Below are positions 1 to 25,427 of a DNA stretch of 64,000 nucleotides, piece by piece (positions within the stretch are counted from its first letter, which is position 1; each line of letters opens with the position of its first letter). Location: assembly GCF_033958435.1 (NCBI RefSeq), contig NC_134138.1:3298001-3362000 (forward strand), in the 5' to 3' direction. The translations under genes were made by a program, and so were the position numbers. Source of the DNA: Carettochelys insculpta (Eukaryota > Chordata > Testudines > Carettochelyidae). The notes under the pieces were generated by a model. That model did no database searches, was not told the DNA's origin, and worked only from the letters and a program-made list of their open reading frames with translations.

Positions 1-644
1 GTCCCGCTGGCCCTGCCGCCGTGGGGACCAAGGGGCCCCACAGCACCACCCCATGGCCTGGGCTGAGACACAGACTGGCCCGGTCGACACCTGACAGAGC
101 CCTGCTTGCTGGCCATGAGCAGGGCTGTGACCCAGGCCCACCCCGCCCCTGGCCAGAGACCCAGTGACACCGCGGGCTCCAGCTCCCCTCACGGGACTGC
201 CCGCCCTCAAAGTCCCCAGGGGTCAGGCTAGCGGGGCTGGGGGCAGCAGAGTGGTGGGACACTGGGCTCATGGGAGGGTGGGTATCACGGCCACAGAGGC
301 AGGTTACGAAGCAATGGCTCAGTCTGCATCAACAGGGGTTAGGATAGCACAGCAGTTCCCAAATTGGGTTGGGACCTCATTTTAATGAGTTTCCCTGGGT
401 TGGCTTAGACTTGCTGAGATCGAGGCCAGACAAAGGGCTTCAGCCCTGTGCAGTGGGGCTCAGGTTCCAGGCCCCTCCTGGGGCTGCAGCCTGGGTCCTC
501 AGCCTCTCCTTTCTTCGGGCAATGGGGCTGGTCTTTTGTTTCCCTTACTCGCACCCCTGGTGGCAGGGCCTGGGTTTTGGCTGAGGCATGTGTCTGTGCA
601 TTACTTTTTCTTGGCAGAAGTGGATTGTACAGCAATGAAGTTTG

Positions 645-860
645 AGACCCCCTGAGATAAAGAACAGCTTTCCCACACTGAGGGCAGTTAAGCTGTGGAG
701 CAGGTGCCCCAGGGAGGTTGTGGATCCCCATCAGTGGAAGTTGTTAAGAACAGGCTGGACAGATGCCTGGAAGGGATGGGCTCTGTTTACTTGGCCCTGC
801 TCCAGTGCAGGGGCTGGACTCAACTTCTCAAGGACCCTTCCAGCTCAGAATCTGATTCTC
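645..860 (+). mobile_element. CR1 LINE 3' fragment
   Basis: The sequence resembles the CR1 3' end: a tract like 'ttaagctgtggagcaggtgccccagggaggttgtgg', then a 'ggctggactcaacttctcaaggacccttccagctc' stretch (positions about 690-850). It lies in the intron before the first visible VPS28 exon. Bases 1-644 and 861-1110 hold nothing I recognise. Confidence 0.75.
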
Positions 861-1110
861 CCTTGTGAACTGTGCTGGGTTCTCTGGCCTGGAGCAAGGG
901 GCGGTGATCAGCAGGAGGGGCGGGATGGAAGAGCGGAGCAGGCTGTAGAGGTCCTGGGTGCTAGCAGTATCCCTGTAGCTAGTAGGCTAAGGAGCTGTGG
1001 ACGTGGTCCTTCCTAACACCGGGTTACCAGGAAGGTTTTGCATTGTGGGCGTCACTGGTAGGCCCCTAGCTATAAGTGCTAGGTCTGTTCATGGATTTCC
1101 TCTTTTTCAG

Positions 1111-4100
1111 CCCCAGGGAATAAGCCAGAACTGTACGAGGTGAGTAACGCTGGTCACGTTCCCCTCCTCGTCCTGTCTCTGGCACAGGAGGCAGAATGAC
1201 CTTCCAGCGTACGTCGGGTTTGGCTCTGCAAACGGTTTCACAGCCCTCAGTGCTGGAGCATTCAGGGGACCCCCAGCTCTTGAGGTGATTCCCAGCTCCT
1301 TACCTCCATCTCAGTGTGGGTTTCTCTGGTCCCTGTCTCCTCCACCCTGTGGTGAGGATGCAGGAGGTCCGTATCTGTCAGCTCCGTCCCCACCTGCTTC
1401 CAGCCTGTCCATTTGTGCAGCTGACCACACACTGTGCGGGTACCTGACAGGCTGTGTATCTGCTCTCCTTGCAGGAGGTGAAGCTGTATAAAAATGCACG
1501 GGAGCGAGAAAAGTGAGTCCATCCCCAGCCGAATGGGTTCCCATGTGGTACACAGTTCTGTGGGGCTTGGGAGTGCTGGGACTTCAAGCTGTTGTCTGCA
1601 GTGAGGTCCTTGCTCGGGAGATGCTGGGGCTGATGGTGCAGGGAGCTCTGCGTTCTGATGCTCTGTCCCCGCGCCAAGCTAGGAAGGACCCAAGAGCCCT
1701 TCTGCTCCGCCTCTGCCATTGGCCAGGGCAGCCTGCGGCTGAGAAAGATGCAATAGGCGGAAGGGTCTTCTCCAGAAAAAGGGAGTGCTCCTGCTGGGCT
1801 GTGGAGCATGAGAGCCCCTGTGCTGTTCCCAGGGACGCGGGCGCGTGTATAGCGGTGGGGGTCACAGGCTATGCGCCTTCACGGGCTTCTGCGCTTGGGT
1901 TTCAGGTACGATAACATGGCTGAGCTGTTTGCGGTGGTGAAGACGATGCAGGCTCTGGAGAAAGCCTATATCAAGGACTGTGTCTCTCCCAACGAGTGAG
2001 TCCCCAGCTGGGTTTTGTTTCCAGCCTGGTCTCTCCCAGGGGAGCCAAGCGGATGCAGCAGCAGGAGCATCTCCTGCAGGATGCGTCGTTACCGAGTGGA
2101 GCAGAGTGACCTCCCCCCCCAGGGCACTGCGGACACACTGGGGAGGGGGCTCAGAGAAGCATCAAAACAGCCCCTTAGTCCCCCCTCAGGCCCTGCCCAC
2201 TTCCCCTGGGGGCCAGGCAACATTGCTCCATGCAGAGGGTCTCCAGTCAGAGACCCTGGGGAGCCTCCCCTGCCGTGGGGGCTGTTACAGTGTTCTCCTT
2301 TCCCCTGGGGACCTGCTTGTACATCCTCGACCTCCGTGTTCCCCTCCTGCTTGGCATGAGCCACTCCAGCTGTTCTTACTCCATGCACTGCCCCAGGTAT
2401 ACCGCAGCCTGCTCCCGGCTCCTGGTCCAGTACAAAGCTGCCTTCAAACAGGTACAGGGATCCGAAATTGGCTCCATCGATGAATTTTGCCGCAAGTTCC
2501 GGATGAGTTCAGCCTCCAGCAGTACAGCTTTTGGGGACTCTGGGACAGGAATCTCGGGGGGCTCCCAGAACAGTGGGGGCGGGGGGGGGCTGTGTTGCTG
2601 CTGAGTTCTACATGTAGGCCGCATTGACACTAGTCCCCTCCTTTTGGGGCGAGTTGGGAATATGCTAATGAGGCACCACCGGGAATATGCAGTGCCTCAT
2701 TAGCATAATAGTGGCCCCACACAATTGGAAAGCACAGCTTTTGAATTGTGCGCTGCCTCTCTAGACGGGGGCTTTTTGAAAGGACGCTCCTCCGCCCCCA
2801 GACTTTGAAAAACCCTTCTTCCTAAAACCAAATAGGAAGAAGGGGCTTTCGAAGTCCGGGGGGTCCTTTCGAAAGGCCCCTGTCTACATGGGCGGTGCGC
2901 GATTTGAAAGCAACACTTTCAAATCACATGCAGCCACCATTATGCTAATGAGGCTGTGAGGGGGTTCGGGGTCTCCATCCTCTGCACCCCATCCGCAGGC
3001 AGGAGAACAGCAGGTTTATTAGGCAACAGGGCACAGCGTCGTACAGAGGAGTCAGTGCAGCCGGCAGAGACAGCCAGTCCAAGCCATGCTGGGGAGAGGA
3101 GGCCCCGAGGGGCCCCCGGAGCAGGGGTCTTGCCCCCTCCTTTGTCTCTCTCTCTCCCAGCCCCGACTAACTGCTTCCAACACCCAGTTCCAGTTCAAAC
3201 CCCTCAGGCTGCACCTCCTCCTTTGTCTGCAGCCCAGGGGTGTCACCTGGTCGCCAGGTTACCCTCAGCAGGAGCCCCACGTGTACACACAGGTATCTCC
3301 CACTACATCACAGAGGCACTGCATATTCATGGCAGCGCCTCCTTAGCATCTTCCCAACTCGCTCATTACCATGTCCCTTCTGAAAGGAAGGGGCTTGTGT
3401 AGACATAGCCCTACTGTGCCTGACTGACTTAGATGCTGGGGGGAGAGACTGCATAGATTTGTTTATTCCAAGCCTGGAGGAACCAGTGTGGTCACCCAGG
3501 CTGTTCCCCTGTGTCCCTCTGGCCAGAGCCCTGCCCCCAGCTCACTCCCAGAGCAGACCTGTCCCATGAGAAATACAGCCCGCCTAGATTTAAAAACTGT
3601 CGGTGCTGGAGAACCCACCAAAGGTGAATTACACTCTCGCGGTCACCTGGCTTAGAGAGGGGGCCCCTGGGCTTTGGGGGGTGAGTGTGCGCGCACGCAC
3701 GCACACACACACACTCTCTCTCTCTCCCTCCCTCCCCTGGACCAAAGGCACTTCCACCTTGTTGTAATCATATTATCTTCGTATAAATCCCGTGTACTTC
3801 CACGTCACACCTGCAGCAGTATTCAAGGTCACCACATCTCTAAAAAGATGTATTGGAATTGGGAAAGGTACAGAAAAGGGCAGAAAACCGATTAGGGGTA
3901 TGGAATGGCTGGGGTATGGTGTGGGGAGAGTAGTAAGAGTGGGATTTCTCAGCTTGGAAAAGAGGCGGCTAATGTCCAGAACATCCCAACTGGTTGGACA
4001 AAGTCGATAAGGAAGTGGTGTTCTGTCTTCCTTCTCCTAATGCAAGAACTAGGGGTCACCCCATGAAACAAACAGGTAGTGGGGTTAAAACAGACAGAAG

Positions 4101-6404
4101 GACGGAGTTCTTCACACAACGCAGGGCCAGCTGTGGGACTCCCTGCCACAGGGCAATGTGAAGGCTGAGACTATAACAAGGCTCAAAAACCTACTGGATA
4201 CGTTCATGGAGAACAGGGCCACAAATGGCTGTTCAGCAAGGTGGACAGGGTGGTGCCTCTAGCCCCGTTTGTCAGAAGCTGGGACTGGGTGACAGGAGAA
4301 GGATCACCTTTTGGTGACGTGTTCTGGTCATGCCCTCTGGGGCACCCAGCACTGGTCACTGTCTGCGACCAGGCTGGGTGGCCCTATGTTCAGACCGTCT
4401 GGCCACGTTCTGTACTGTGCTCCCTTCCCCCAGCTTAGCACATGGAGCGGAACCCGGCTTTCCCTGGGAAATGCTCTTTGTTGGGGGTTATATGGTGCTT
4501 GTTACCCTGCCCTGAGCTTGCCCAGCCTCATTGTAACCCTCCTTCTGCTGCAGCTCGATTGCCCGCTGGCCATGGAGAGGATCAAGGAGGATCGGCCAAT
4601 CACCATCAAGGACGACAAGGGCAACCTGAACCGCTGCATTGCTGACATCGTCTCTGTACGTTCCCGGGGCAAGGGGCTGTGCGCACTGTAATCCCGGCAT
4701 CCTGTGCTTCTGGGACTTTGGCAGCTGGCCTGGCCTGTGCAGCTGCATGGCTGGTCCCCAGGGGGCTGTCAAGGGCCCGCTGTCCTGGCTTGCCCCCACC
4801 CTCCCAAGAGGGCCGGAGTGAGGTGCCCTGCTGCTAGCTTCCAGGCCATTGCTGAGGCATCTCTTTTCTCTTCCAGCTTTTCATCACAGTGATGGACAAG
4901 CTGCGCTAGAGATCCGAGCCATGGATGAGGTGAGAATCATTTACAGAGGGACAGAGGATAAGACAGGGAGTATCTTACAGCCTTGGTATAAATCCAGGGT
5001 ACACCCCCAGCTTGAATACTGCGTGCAGATGTGGTCGCCTCATCTCAAAAAAACAAAAAAACAAAAAAAAAAAAAACACCCTTGGCTGTGGAAAAGTTTC
5101 AGAAAAGGGTAACAAAAACAATGGATTTGGACCGGGTCCATCTGAAGAGAGATTAAAAAGTCTGTGACTTTTCAGTTTAGAAAACAATAGATGAAGGGTG
5201 CGGGGACGACTAAGAGGTCGACAAAATCATGACTGGTGTGGAGGAAAAATAAGGAAAAGGTATTTACTTGTTCCCACCACACGAGATCTAGGGGTTACCC
5301 AGTGAAATTAGCAACAGGGTTAAGAACAAACAGGATGTATTTCTCATGCAGTGCACAGTTCACTTCTGGAGCTCCTGGCCAGAGGATGGCGTGAAGACCA
5401 GGACTTTATCAATAGAGTTCCAAAAAGAGCTAGATCCATTCAGGGAGGTGAGGTCCATCGGTGGCTGTTAGCCAGGATGGGCAGGAATGATGGCGCTAGC
5501 CTCCGTTTGTCAGAAGTTGGAACTAGATGACAGGAGATGGACCACTCAATGCTCAGCTGTTCTGTTCGCTTCCCTTGGGGCATGTGGCATTGGCCACTGT
5601 CCGAAGACAGGGCACTGGGCAAGATGGATTTTGGTCTGACCCGGTGTGGCTGGTCTTCGGAGAGAGAGGGGGACAAGCTAGGGGTGCATGGAGGCTTCAC
5701 TGCTGGCAGCAGCGCCTGAAGGGGGGTGGGGCTTTCCCAGCCGGGCCCCAGGCAGGAAAAGCAGAAGCTCCATGCTTTTGTGCATCCAGATCCAGCCAGA
5801 CCTGCGGGAGCTGATGGAGACGATGAACCGCATGAGCCACCTACCTCTTGACTTCGAGGGGAGACAGAAAGTGAACCAGTGGTGAGTAGGGTGCTCTGGG
5901 GCCCCTGCCCTCTGCAGGAGCAAGCCCGGGTCCTGACCCAGCTCTCCAGGACAGGGCCTGGACCTGCCTTGCCCCATGGCGCTCCTGCCAGTCTGAGGGC
6001 ATGGGGGAGCGCAGAGTGCCTTCGGGCCCAGCTCCATCAGTCTGCTCCCTCTGCAGTGGGAGGTGCTTGTCCCCAGCCCTGCTCGCCATGTCTGATCAGG
6101 GGCCTGGTTGCGGGGTGGGACCGTGGCCAGAGGAGCTACCAGCTTCCTCCTAGGCCAGCACTCAGGGCGACAAGTCATGGCTCCTGCTAGGTCCCTCCAG
6201 TACTAGTGCAGGTGCAAAGTGCAGCCCAGCAAAGGGCCTTCTTCCTGCTCTGGGGGCCAGGCCTGTGCCTTGACTCTCCCCGGCAGGCTGCAGACGCTGA
6301 GCGGCATGTCTGCCTCTGACGAGCTGGACGATTCCCAAGTGCGCCAGATGCTGTTTGATTTGGAATCCGCCTACAATGCCTTCAACCGGTTCCTGCACTC
6401 CTGA
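1111..6404 (+). CDS. VPS28: VPS28, ESCRT-I subunit (5'-partial; two lesions)
   Basis: VPS28 is a subunit of cytosolic/endosomal ESCRT-I. Its N-terminal part packs with TSG101 and VPS37, and its C-terminal four-helix domain contacts ESCRT-II (family knowledge). Eight coding exons are read: 1111-1139, 1475-1512, 1906-1995, 2397-2502, 4554-4655, 4877-4929, 5790-5881 and 6287-6404. They give peptides such as [49 protein letters not shown] and [20 protein letters not shown], ending NRFLHS and TGA. With about 13 residues from the missing first exon, the length would match the usual 221 aa. All junctions are GT-AG except the donor after 2502, which reads ATGAGT. The exon 4877-4929 is 53 nt where 54 are needed, which gives an in-frame TAG. 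The introns hold two CR1 fragments and a solo LTR inside a MITE. Identity is near certain; whether this copy is functional is uncertain. Confidence 0.95.
2397..2502 (+). CDS. VPS28: VPS28 exon with non-canonical donor
   Basis: This exon runs from the G that completes a Glu codon to CGG (residues [11 protein letters not shown] to DEFCRKFR, 35 codons). The acceptor is a clean CCCCAG. The following bases at 2503-2508 are ATGAGT, exactly a GTGAGT donor with G to A at +1. It has no U12-type ATATCC start, so it is not an AT-AC intron. If unspliced, translation runs about 34 more codons into a Gly-rich then Cys-rich tail and stops at about 2604. The next exon (4554) starts in the right phase, so the exon boundary itself is not in doubt. 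Confidence 0.9.
2617..3410. mobile_element. MITE-b foldback element carrying a solo LTR
   Basis: Outer ends are imperfect inverted repeats: GGCCGCATTGACACTAGTCC at the left, and at the right a GGGGCTTGTGTAGACATAGCC-like end (3390-3410). Inside are ATGCTAATGAGGC and GCCTCATTAGCAT inverted blocks and TTTCGAAAG motifs. The element was then split by a Gypsy-type solo LTR (2955-3312). It shares its GTCTACAC-type end with the other foldback elements of the window. Confidence 0.65.
2955..3312 (-). mobile_element. Solo LTR, Ty3/Gypsy-type
   Basis: Starts TGTGAGGGGG and ends ACATCACA, with a 5-bp target duplication GAGGC at 2950-2954 and 3313-3317. It aligns in reverse with the paired LTRs at 51726 and 53751: it shares the CAGCAGGTTTATTAG block (AATAAA signal on the LTR sense strand) and the CAGAGACAGCCAGTCCAA block. 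There is no internal sequence, so it is a recombined solo copy. Confidence 0.88.
3688..3736. repeat. CA/CT microsatellite
   Basis: Alternating GCGCACGCACGCACACACAC followed by CTCTCTCTCT and CCCTCCCTCC. Confidence 0.9.
3775..4390 (+). mobile_element. CR1 LINE 3' fragment in VPS28 intron
   Basis: Decayed CR1 3' region. The degraded ORF end includes a TCAGCTTGGAAAAGAGGCGG block, 'aactaggggtcacccc', a 'ttcttcacacaacgcag' block, and a terminal 'actggtcactgtctgcgacc' segment. The same arrangement recurs at 4940-5655. Confidence 0.8.
4877..4929 (+). CDS. VPS28: VPS28 exon with one-base deletion and premature stop
   Basis: The acceptor is CTTCCAG and the donor GTGAGA. The exon reads [10 protein letters not shown] and then TAG. 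One base further on, the rest of the expected peptide (EIRAMDE) is in frame. A missing base at the CGC/CTA junction near 4909-4911 explains both the TAG and the 53-nt length; family members have 54 nt, or 18 codons. The neighbouring exons keep the original phase, so the loss is confined to this exon. A real mutation and a sequencing or assembly error look the same here. Confidence 0.9.
4940..5655 (+). mobile_element. CR1 LINE 3' fragment in VPS28 intron
   Basis: Begins soon after the donor of exon 4877-4929. It contains the CR1 ORF2 end (a frame reading [20 protein letters not shown]), an A-rich insertion at 5046-5080, and the usual CR1 tail with 'ggccactgtccgaagacagg'. Same orientation as VPS28. 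Confidence 0.85.
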
Positions 6405-6675
6405 GGCTGGGCCCTGCGCCCTGCCTGGTCCTGAGGAGCGCCCTCCCACTGTAGCAGTCCAGCAGGCTCCAGGCCCTTTCCCCTAGGCTGCTGTTGGGGG
6501 CAGGAGGCTGGGAGTGGTGCACTGCAGCCGTTCCCGCAGCAGGGTTAGGGCTGAGTCAAGGTGAACTGTGCTGCTGCAGGGCACATTCACACTGGGCCAG
6601 CTCCAGCCAGCCTGTCTCCTCTCCTCCCTCCCCGTGAGTCCTGCAAGCAGGGCGGGAGACTTGTACACCTGCGGT

Positions 6676-6681
6676 AATAAA
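6676..6681 (+). promoter_or_regulatory. VPS28 polyadenylation signal
   Basis: AATAAA lies 272 bases after the VPS28 stop codon (6402-6404). The 3' UTR between them is GC-rich and has no other hexamer. It lies on the same strand as VPS28 and about 350 bases before the opposing TONSL signal. Confidence 0.8.
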
Positions 6682-7026
6682 CCCCCATGCTGGCTAGCCT
6701 GCGGTGCTGTGGCTCTTGCTGGGTGGGAGAAGCAGGCACAGCCACTGCACCTGTACTCAGGGCCTGGACCAGCCCATCAGCTCAGATTTTCTGGGTGCCA
6801 CAGCAGCTGGCTAAGGCAGGGCGCTCCACCCTTGCTGACAACAGGTCATGCCCCAGGCTGGAGGGGAGCCTGGGAAATGAGGGTGGGGGGTGTCAAACAG
6901 CTGTCCAGAGGGGGAGAAGGCTGGCAGGGTACAGAGCTCTGGCCCAAGCAGCAGAGGGCCAGGTCTCTGCGTCACTGTCTGCAGGGTGGCACAACACAGG
7001 CCTGGAGCAGAGGAGACATACAGCAC

Positions 7027-7032
7027 TTTATT
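7027..7032 (-). promoter_or_regulatory. TONSL polyadenylation signal
   Basis: The + strand reads TTTATT, which is AATAAA on the TONSL strand. It lies about 860 bases past the TONSL stop (7893-7895). The region 7033-7892 has no other gene and is best read as TONSL 3' UTR. Confidence 0.7.
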
Positions 7033-7892
7033 GATTGGTTTCCCAGGCCCCTGCACCAGGCAGAAGCCCACCCTGTGCGGCCAAGAAAACACCAGCCAGC
7101 TAATAAGTCTGTCTGAACTAGTCCAGTGGCCACTGGCAGGGCAGAGCTAGAACCTGTACAGCTCGGGAATGGGGGACAAATAAAATATCACCCTCCACCT
7201 GTGTGGGGAGACGCGCAGTAGGGAAGGGCTCTTCTGCAGGTGGCCGCCTTCAGTCTCTGGCAGCTTATTTCCCCACGCTGGCTTCAGAGCCTGCTCCAAG
7301 GCCAGTGCTGCCCCAGGAGCCAACCCCCCAGCCCTGCCAGCAGCCCCAGGGTTCTGCTGCGCAGGTGTGACTGCAGCTGGTGAGACACCACAGGCTGGAA
7401 GCCAGCTCTCCGGGGACACTCTGGGACTTGCCACCCCTCTCTGTTAGCAGCACAGGCCCGGTAGCTCATTGCCTCCTGGGGACACAGCCGAGGCCTTGGT
7501 TCCAAAGCCCAGGGACCCCCATGGGGCAGAGTCCTGCAGCGTTCTGGTGCTCGGAGCCCGAGGCAGACAGGCCCAGTTCCACAACAGCAGCCGGGGCCCT
7601 GCCTCCTTTGGTTACGACGGGACCAGCAGCTCCCTTCTCAGCTTGCACTGGTGCCAGGTGGGGGGAAGCTGCAGGGCTCTGGGCCCCCAGAAAGAACAGG
7701 TTGTGCAGCAGCAGCAGCCAGGTCCTGCCCCTCCCCATGGGCCAGGCCTGAGTTCTGAGTGCAGAAAAGTCGCTGGCACAGGCCGGGCACCGTGCCTGGT
7801 TCCTCACGTCTGCCCAAGTTCCCTCTGCGAGCAGCCACAGCCCCAAGCAGGATGGGCCTCTTGTGTGCTCCAGCTGCGAGCGGTCGGGCACT

Positions 7893-22053
<14,161 letters not shown>

Positions 22054-22527
22054 CTGGGGGGCCGGGGGGAGAGAAGAACATCAGAACCCGGTCAAGCTCC
22101 CACAGCCTGTCAGCATCAAACCCCTCTGGCGCAGAGTCATCGGCCCTCTAACTACGTGCCCAGCTCAGGGCAACAAATCACAACACGCAGGATTTCCAAT
22201 TACCTCCACCACCATGGAATCTGACCCCCAGCCTGGCTGCATGCTCCCTGGGGGAGACAGGAGCTGAGTCCCAGACAGATGGACAGGACTGTCGCAGGGT
22301 AGTCCAAACCCCCTCACCCCACACTGCCCAGACCCGTCTGGGAGCCTAGCTCAACGATCCCACCTATAAATGACCCTCTCTCTGGCCCCACACACCCTCA
22401 GCCCCACCCACCTCCACCCTCTCTGACACCCTCCTGCCTCCCTGCCACACACAACTGCAATATCGCCTTCAAATCCCACACCCCCTCTGCCCTTGCCAAC
22501 CTATCACCCACCTGCCTCTGACTCTCC

Positions 22528-22853
22528 CCATCACCCGGCCCCCTCTGCTCCCCCATCACACCCCAGATGGTGCACCCCCTTTGATCACCCCACACCCCAC
22601 TGCCCTGCCCCGCCCCCATCACCCCACCCCATCACTGCCCTGCTCCCTCTCATCACCCCACACCCCACTGCCCTGCCCCGCCCCCATCACCCCACCCCAA
22701 ACCCCATCACTGCCCTGCTCCCTCTCACCTCCCATCACCCCACACCCCACTGCCCTGCCCCCTCTCACCCCCCATCACCCCACACCCCACTGCCCTGCCC
22801 CGTCCCCTCTCACCCCCCATCACCCCACACCCCGCCCCCTCTCACACACACCC
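22528..22853. repeat. CCCCATCA-rich satellite
   Basis: Almost pure C/A/T sequence built from CCCCATCACCCCACACCCC and CACTGCCCTGCCCC modules with variable spacing. It yields meaningless Pro/His-rich frames. It lies just upstream of the first placed TONSL exon, probably in its first intron. Confidence 0.85.
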
Positions 22854-23011
22854 CCTAGAGCTGGAAGGGACCTCTGGAGATCATCTCATCCAGTCCCCTG
22901 CCCTGGCATCAATTTGCCCCAATCCCTCACTGGCCTCCTCAAGGCTTGAGCTCACACCCCTAGGTTTAGTAGGCCAATGCTCAAACCCCTGAGCTATCTC
23001 CCCACCCTAAT
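22854..23011 (-). mobile_element. Cry-type tRNA-derived SINE
   Basis: On the minus strand it reads GGGGAGATAGCTCAGGGGTT, then TTTGAGCATTGGCCTACTAA, then TGTGAGCTCAAGCCTTGAGG. This is the tRNA-like head of the turtle Cry SINE with A box (TAGCTCAGGGG) and B box (GAGCTCAAGCC). The tail ends in a 'ggtcccttccagctcta' block shared with the SINEs at 56.7-57.4 kb. Confidence 0.9.
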
Positions 23012-23305
23012 TAACAGACGTTACTCATAACTTTAACTATAAAAATTATACGTGTACATAAATAGATTTTACAGGTCCAGGGGGTTATAACATTAAAAAT
23101 GATAGGTCACAAGTCATTTTTTGTTCAAAACATTTCTGAGTTATTCATAGGTGTGTTCATAACCCTTTTTCCGTAAAGCGTGGGGGGATGGTCCGTCACA
23201 ACAATATGTTTAATCGACTCTCTGGGTAACTTTTTTAGTGCGTCAACAAAAGCAGAGAGAAGCAACTGATGTCCACAGTCAACAATCTTATCTGGTGGCT
23301 AAACT

Positions 23306-24409
23306 GTGCTGCAGTCGGACAAATGCAAGGGCGAAATGACAGAACCCGGAAAAAAAAAGATTCGAAGGCTGTGCACTTTTAAAAATGAGTGGCTGCAACT
23401 CCCAGAGTATCAGAATTGGCTTATAAAGGCAAATGAAGACTCAGGATATTGTTCTATTTGTGATGTTCAATTCACAGTTAAGTTTGATTCTGTAAAAGCC
23501 GTCAAGCATCATGCAGAAACAAAGGGTCACAAAATCAAAGTACAAGGACAGGTGTGGTGTAATGCTAGCAATAAAGTCTCCGTAAAGAGTAACAATGCTG
23601 AAGAACAACGCATATGCGCAGCTGAATTGCTTTTAACATATCCTGGAGTTAAACACTACCACAGCTACCGTTCTCAAGATTGTGGAAATAAACTGTACCC
23701 CTCCGTTTTCCCTGATTCCAAAATAGCCTCCAAAATTCACTGTGGAATGACAAAAGTAGAAGCTTTGATCGAGGCTGTATTAGCACCACATTCTTTAAAA
23801 CTGGCTGTGCAAGACATTGGATCAGCACCTTTCTCAATCTCAGTGGATGCTTTTAATATAGGGAGCATGAAACTATTCTCAGTTGTCATCCAGTACTTCA
23901 ATAAAGATAAGGGAATCTGCACATCACTCCTAGACTTTCTTGAAGATGCAGATGAAACATCAGAGGTGATTGTAAAGAACTTACGGAGTTGTCTTCAAAA
24001 TGCCAGTCTGGTACAGAATAAAATTGTGGCACATGGAGAGAGAGATTTTGAAGAAAATGAGTCTGGTTTTGTGCACCTAAAACAAATGCTGGATTTACCA
24101 AACCTTGTACCAACACATTGCAGCACTCAGATAGTACACAATACAGCAAAGCATGGCTTGAGAATGCTCTCTTACGACGTAGAGTGTTTGGTCCTCAAGG
24201 TCTTCAGTGAAGTCTTTGCACTAGATGAGAATAACGGTGAACTTAAAGAGTTCTTTGATTTCATGAAGACAGACTATACAGAAATCTTACGCCAAGTACC
24301 AAAGCCCTCAGCTCGCCGCCGTGGGGCCCTGCAGCTCTCCTCCGGCTGCACCCGCCCGCAGCAAGGCGAGCCTCCCCTGGCTGCAGAGAGCCCCCTGGGG
24401 CCGGGCTAG
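23306..24409 (+). pseudogene. hAT-like transposase fragment, zinc finger plus start of RNase H fold
   Basis: A 367-codon open frame in an AT-rich island (about 23012-24303). The likely start is the Met of MTEPGKKKIRRL at 23336. The N-terminus has a finger-like CSICDVQF then HHAETKGH (Cys-x2-Cys, His-x5-His). Mid-protein FSISVDAFNIGSMKLFSVVI resembles the first catalytic Asp region of hAT-type RNase H folds. The codons stop making sense near 24303, where GC-rich sequence begins, so the last 35 codons are readthrough and the C-terminal dimerisation domain is missing. There is no in-frame stop over about 320 transposase codons. It could also be a domesticated fragment. I did not find terminal repeats. 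Confidence 0.7.
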
Positions 24410-25427
24410 GCCTGCCAGTCCTGGCCTGAGCACACCCCCAGCACCTCTGCCCTAGTCCTGCAGAGGCTTCATCCCTCTGCTTGGGCCAGGAGCAGCACGC
24501 ACAGGGGGCTCCCTGCAAGCCGGTGAGGAGGGACCCGGGCGCAGGTCAGGGCGAGGCCCAGGGCCCGGCTGCATTACTCCTGGAGAGAAATTAAGGCAGA
24601 TGAGCGCTGCCTCTTGCAGCCCCAGCTCTGGCCCACACAGGCCCTTTGCAACACAGCCCGTCAGCCCTATTGCCAGACCCTCGCCCGTCCCCTCTGCCAG
24701 CTCCCCCCACCAGCCACCCCTGCTGTCCTGCCCGGAACCTGATTCTGCCCCCCCAAGGCAGGCCTTGGCATGGCTGGGCAGCCTGAGGCTGGCACTGGGC
24801 TGCCGGTATCTCCCAGCCGAGCCCACAGGAGGAAGCTGTCGATAGTGGGAGTCAGGGGACAGCTGCTGGGTGTTAAGGAGTTGTGGGCCCTGCTACTTAG
24901 AGAGATGCACAACAGCCAGAGATGCAGCCGGAGCCTGCAGCCCCGGCCAGCTCGTGCAGAAGTACCGGGCAGCTGGAGCGCAATGGGGAAGGGGGGAGGC
25001 AGCGCTTTGCTCTGAGTCACAGTGGAAGGAAACCTCCACCTTGGCCCTGGGGGGGCCCCGATTCTGGAGCTGCAGCCCCAGTTGGGAGACGAGCTCCTTC
25101 CTGGCTGCCGGGAGGGACGTACCGGCTGGCCGGGCAGCACAGTCAGAGCAGTGGAGTTAAACGATACCTGCCCAACTCCCACCCTGTGGCACGGATCCGC
25201 CCGGGGCAGCAACGCAGAGCCGGGCTGTCTGAGGCTCCCAGGTCTGCAGGTCCAGCCAGCTCGGCCCCGCTAGGGCAATGCTGGGGCTCAGCGCCACGGG
25301 GGATGGTCCCTGGAGCAAGGGGCTCGTCCGGGGGAGGGTAAGAATTCTCTCAGCATTTCCGCCCACCAGCGCAGCGGCTAGTGCAGCTCCATATTACCAG
25401 CCCCCAGCCCAGGGACAGCCCTAGGGA
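24304..25427. other. GC-rich spacer, no gene recognised
   Basis: GC-rich sequence with many short frames on both strands and no recognisable domain. TONSL exon 1 was looked for here and not found. Confidence 0.5.

Noticed and set aside
2617..3410. 3-bp target duplication for MITE-b (GTA / CTA)
   Set aside because: Flanks do not match exactly; not counted as support for the 3-bp rule.
2503..4553. U12-type AT-AC intron in VPS28
   Set aside because: The 5' end ATGAGT lacks the ATATCC consensus, and the 3' end is a normal CTGCAG.
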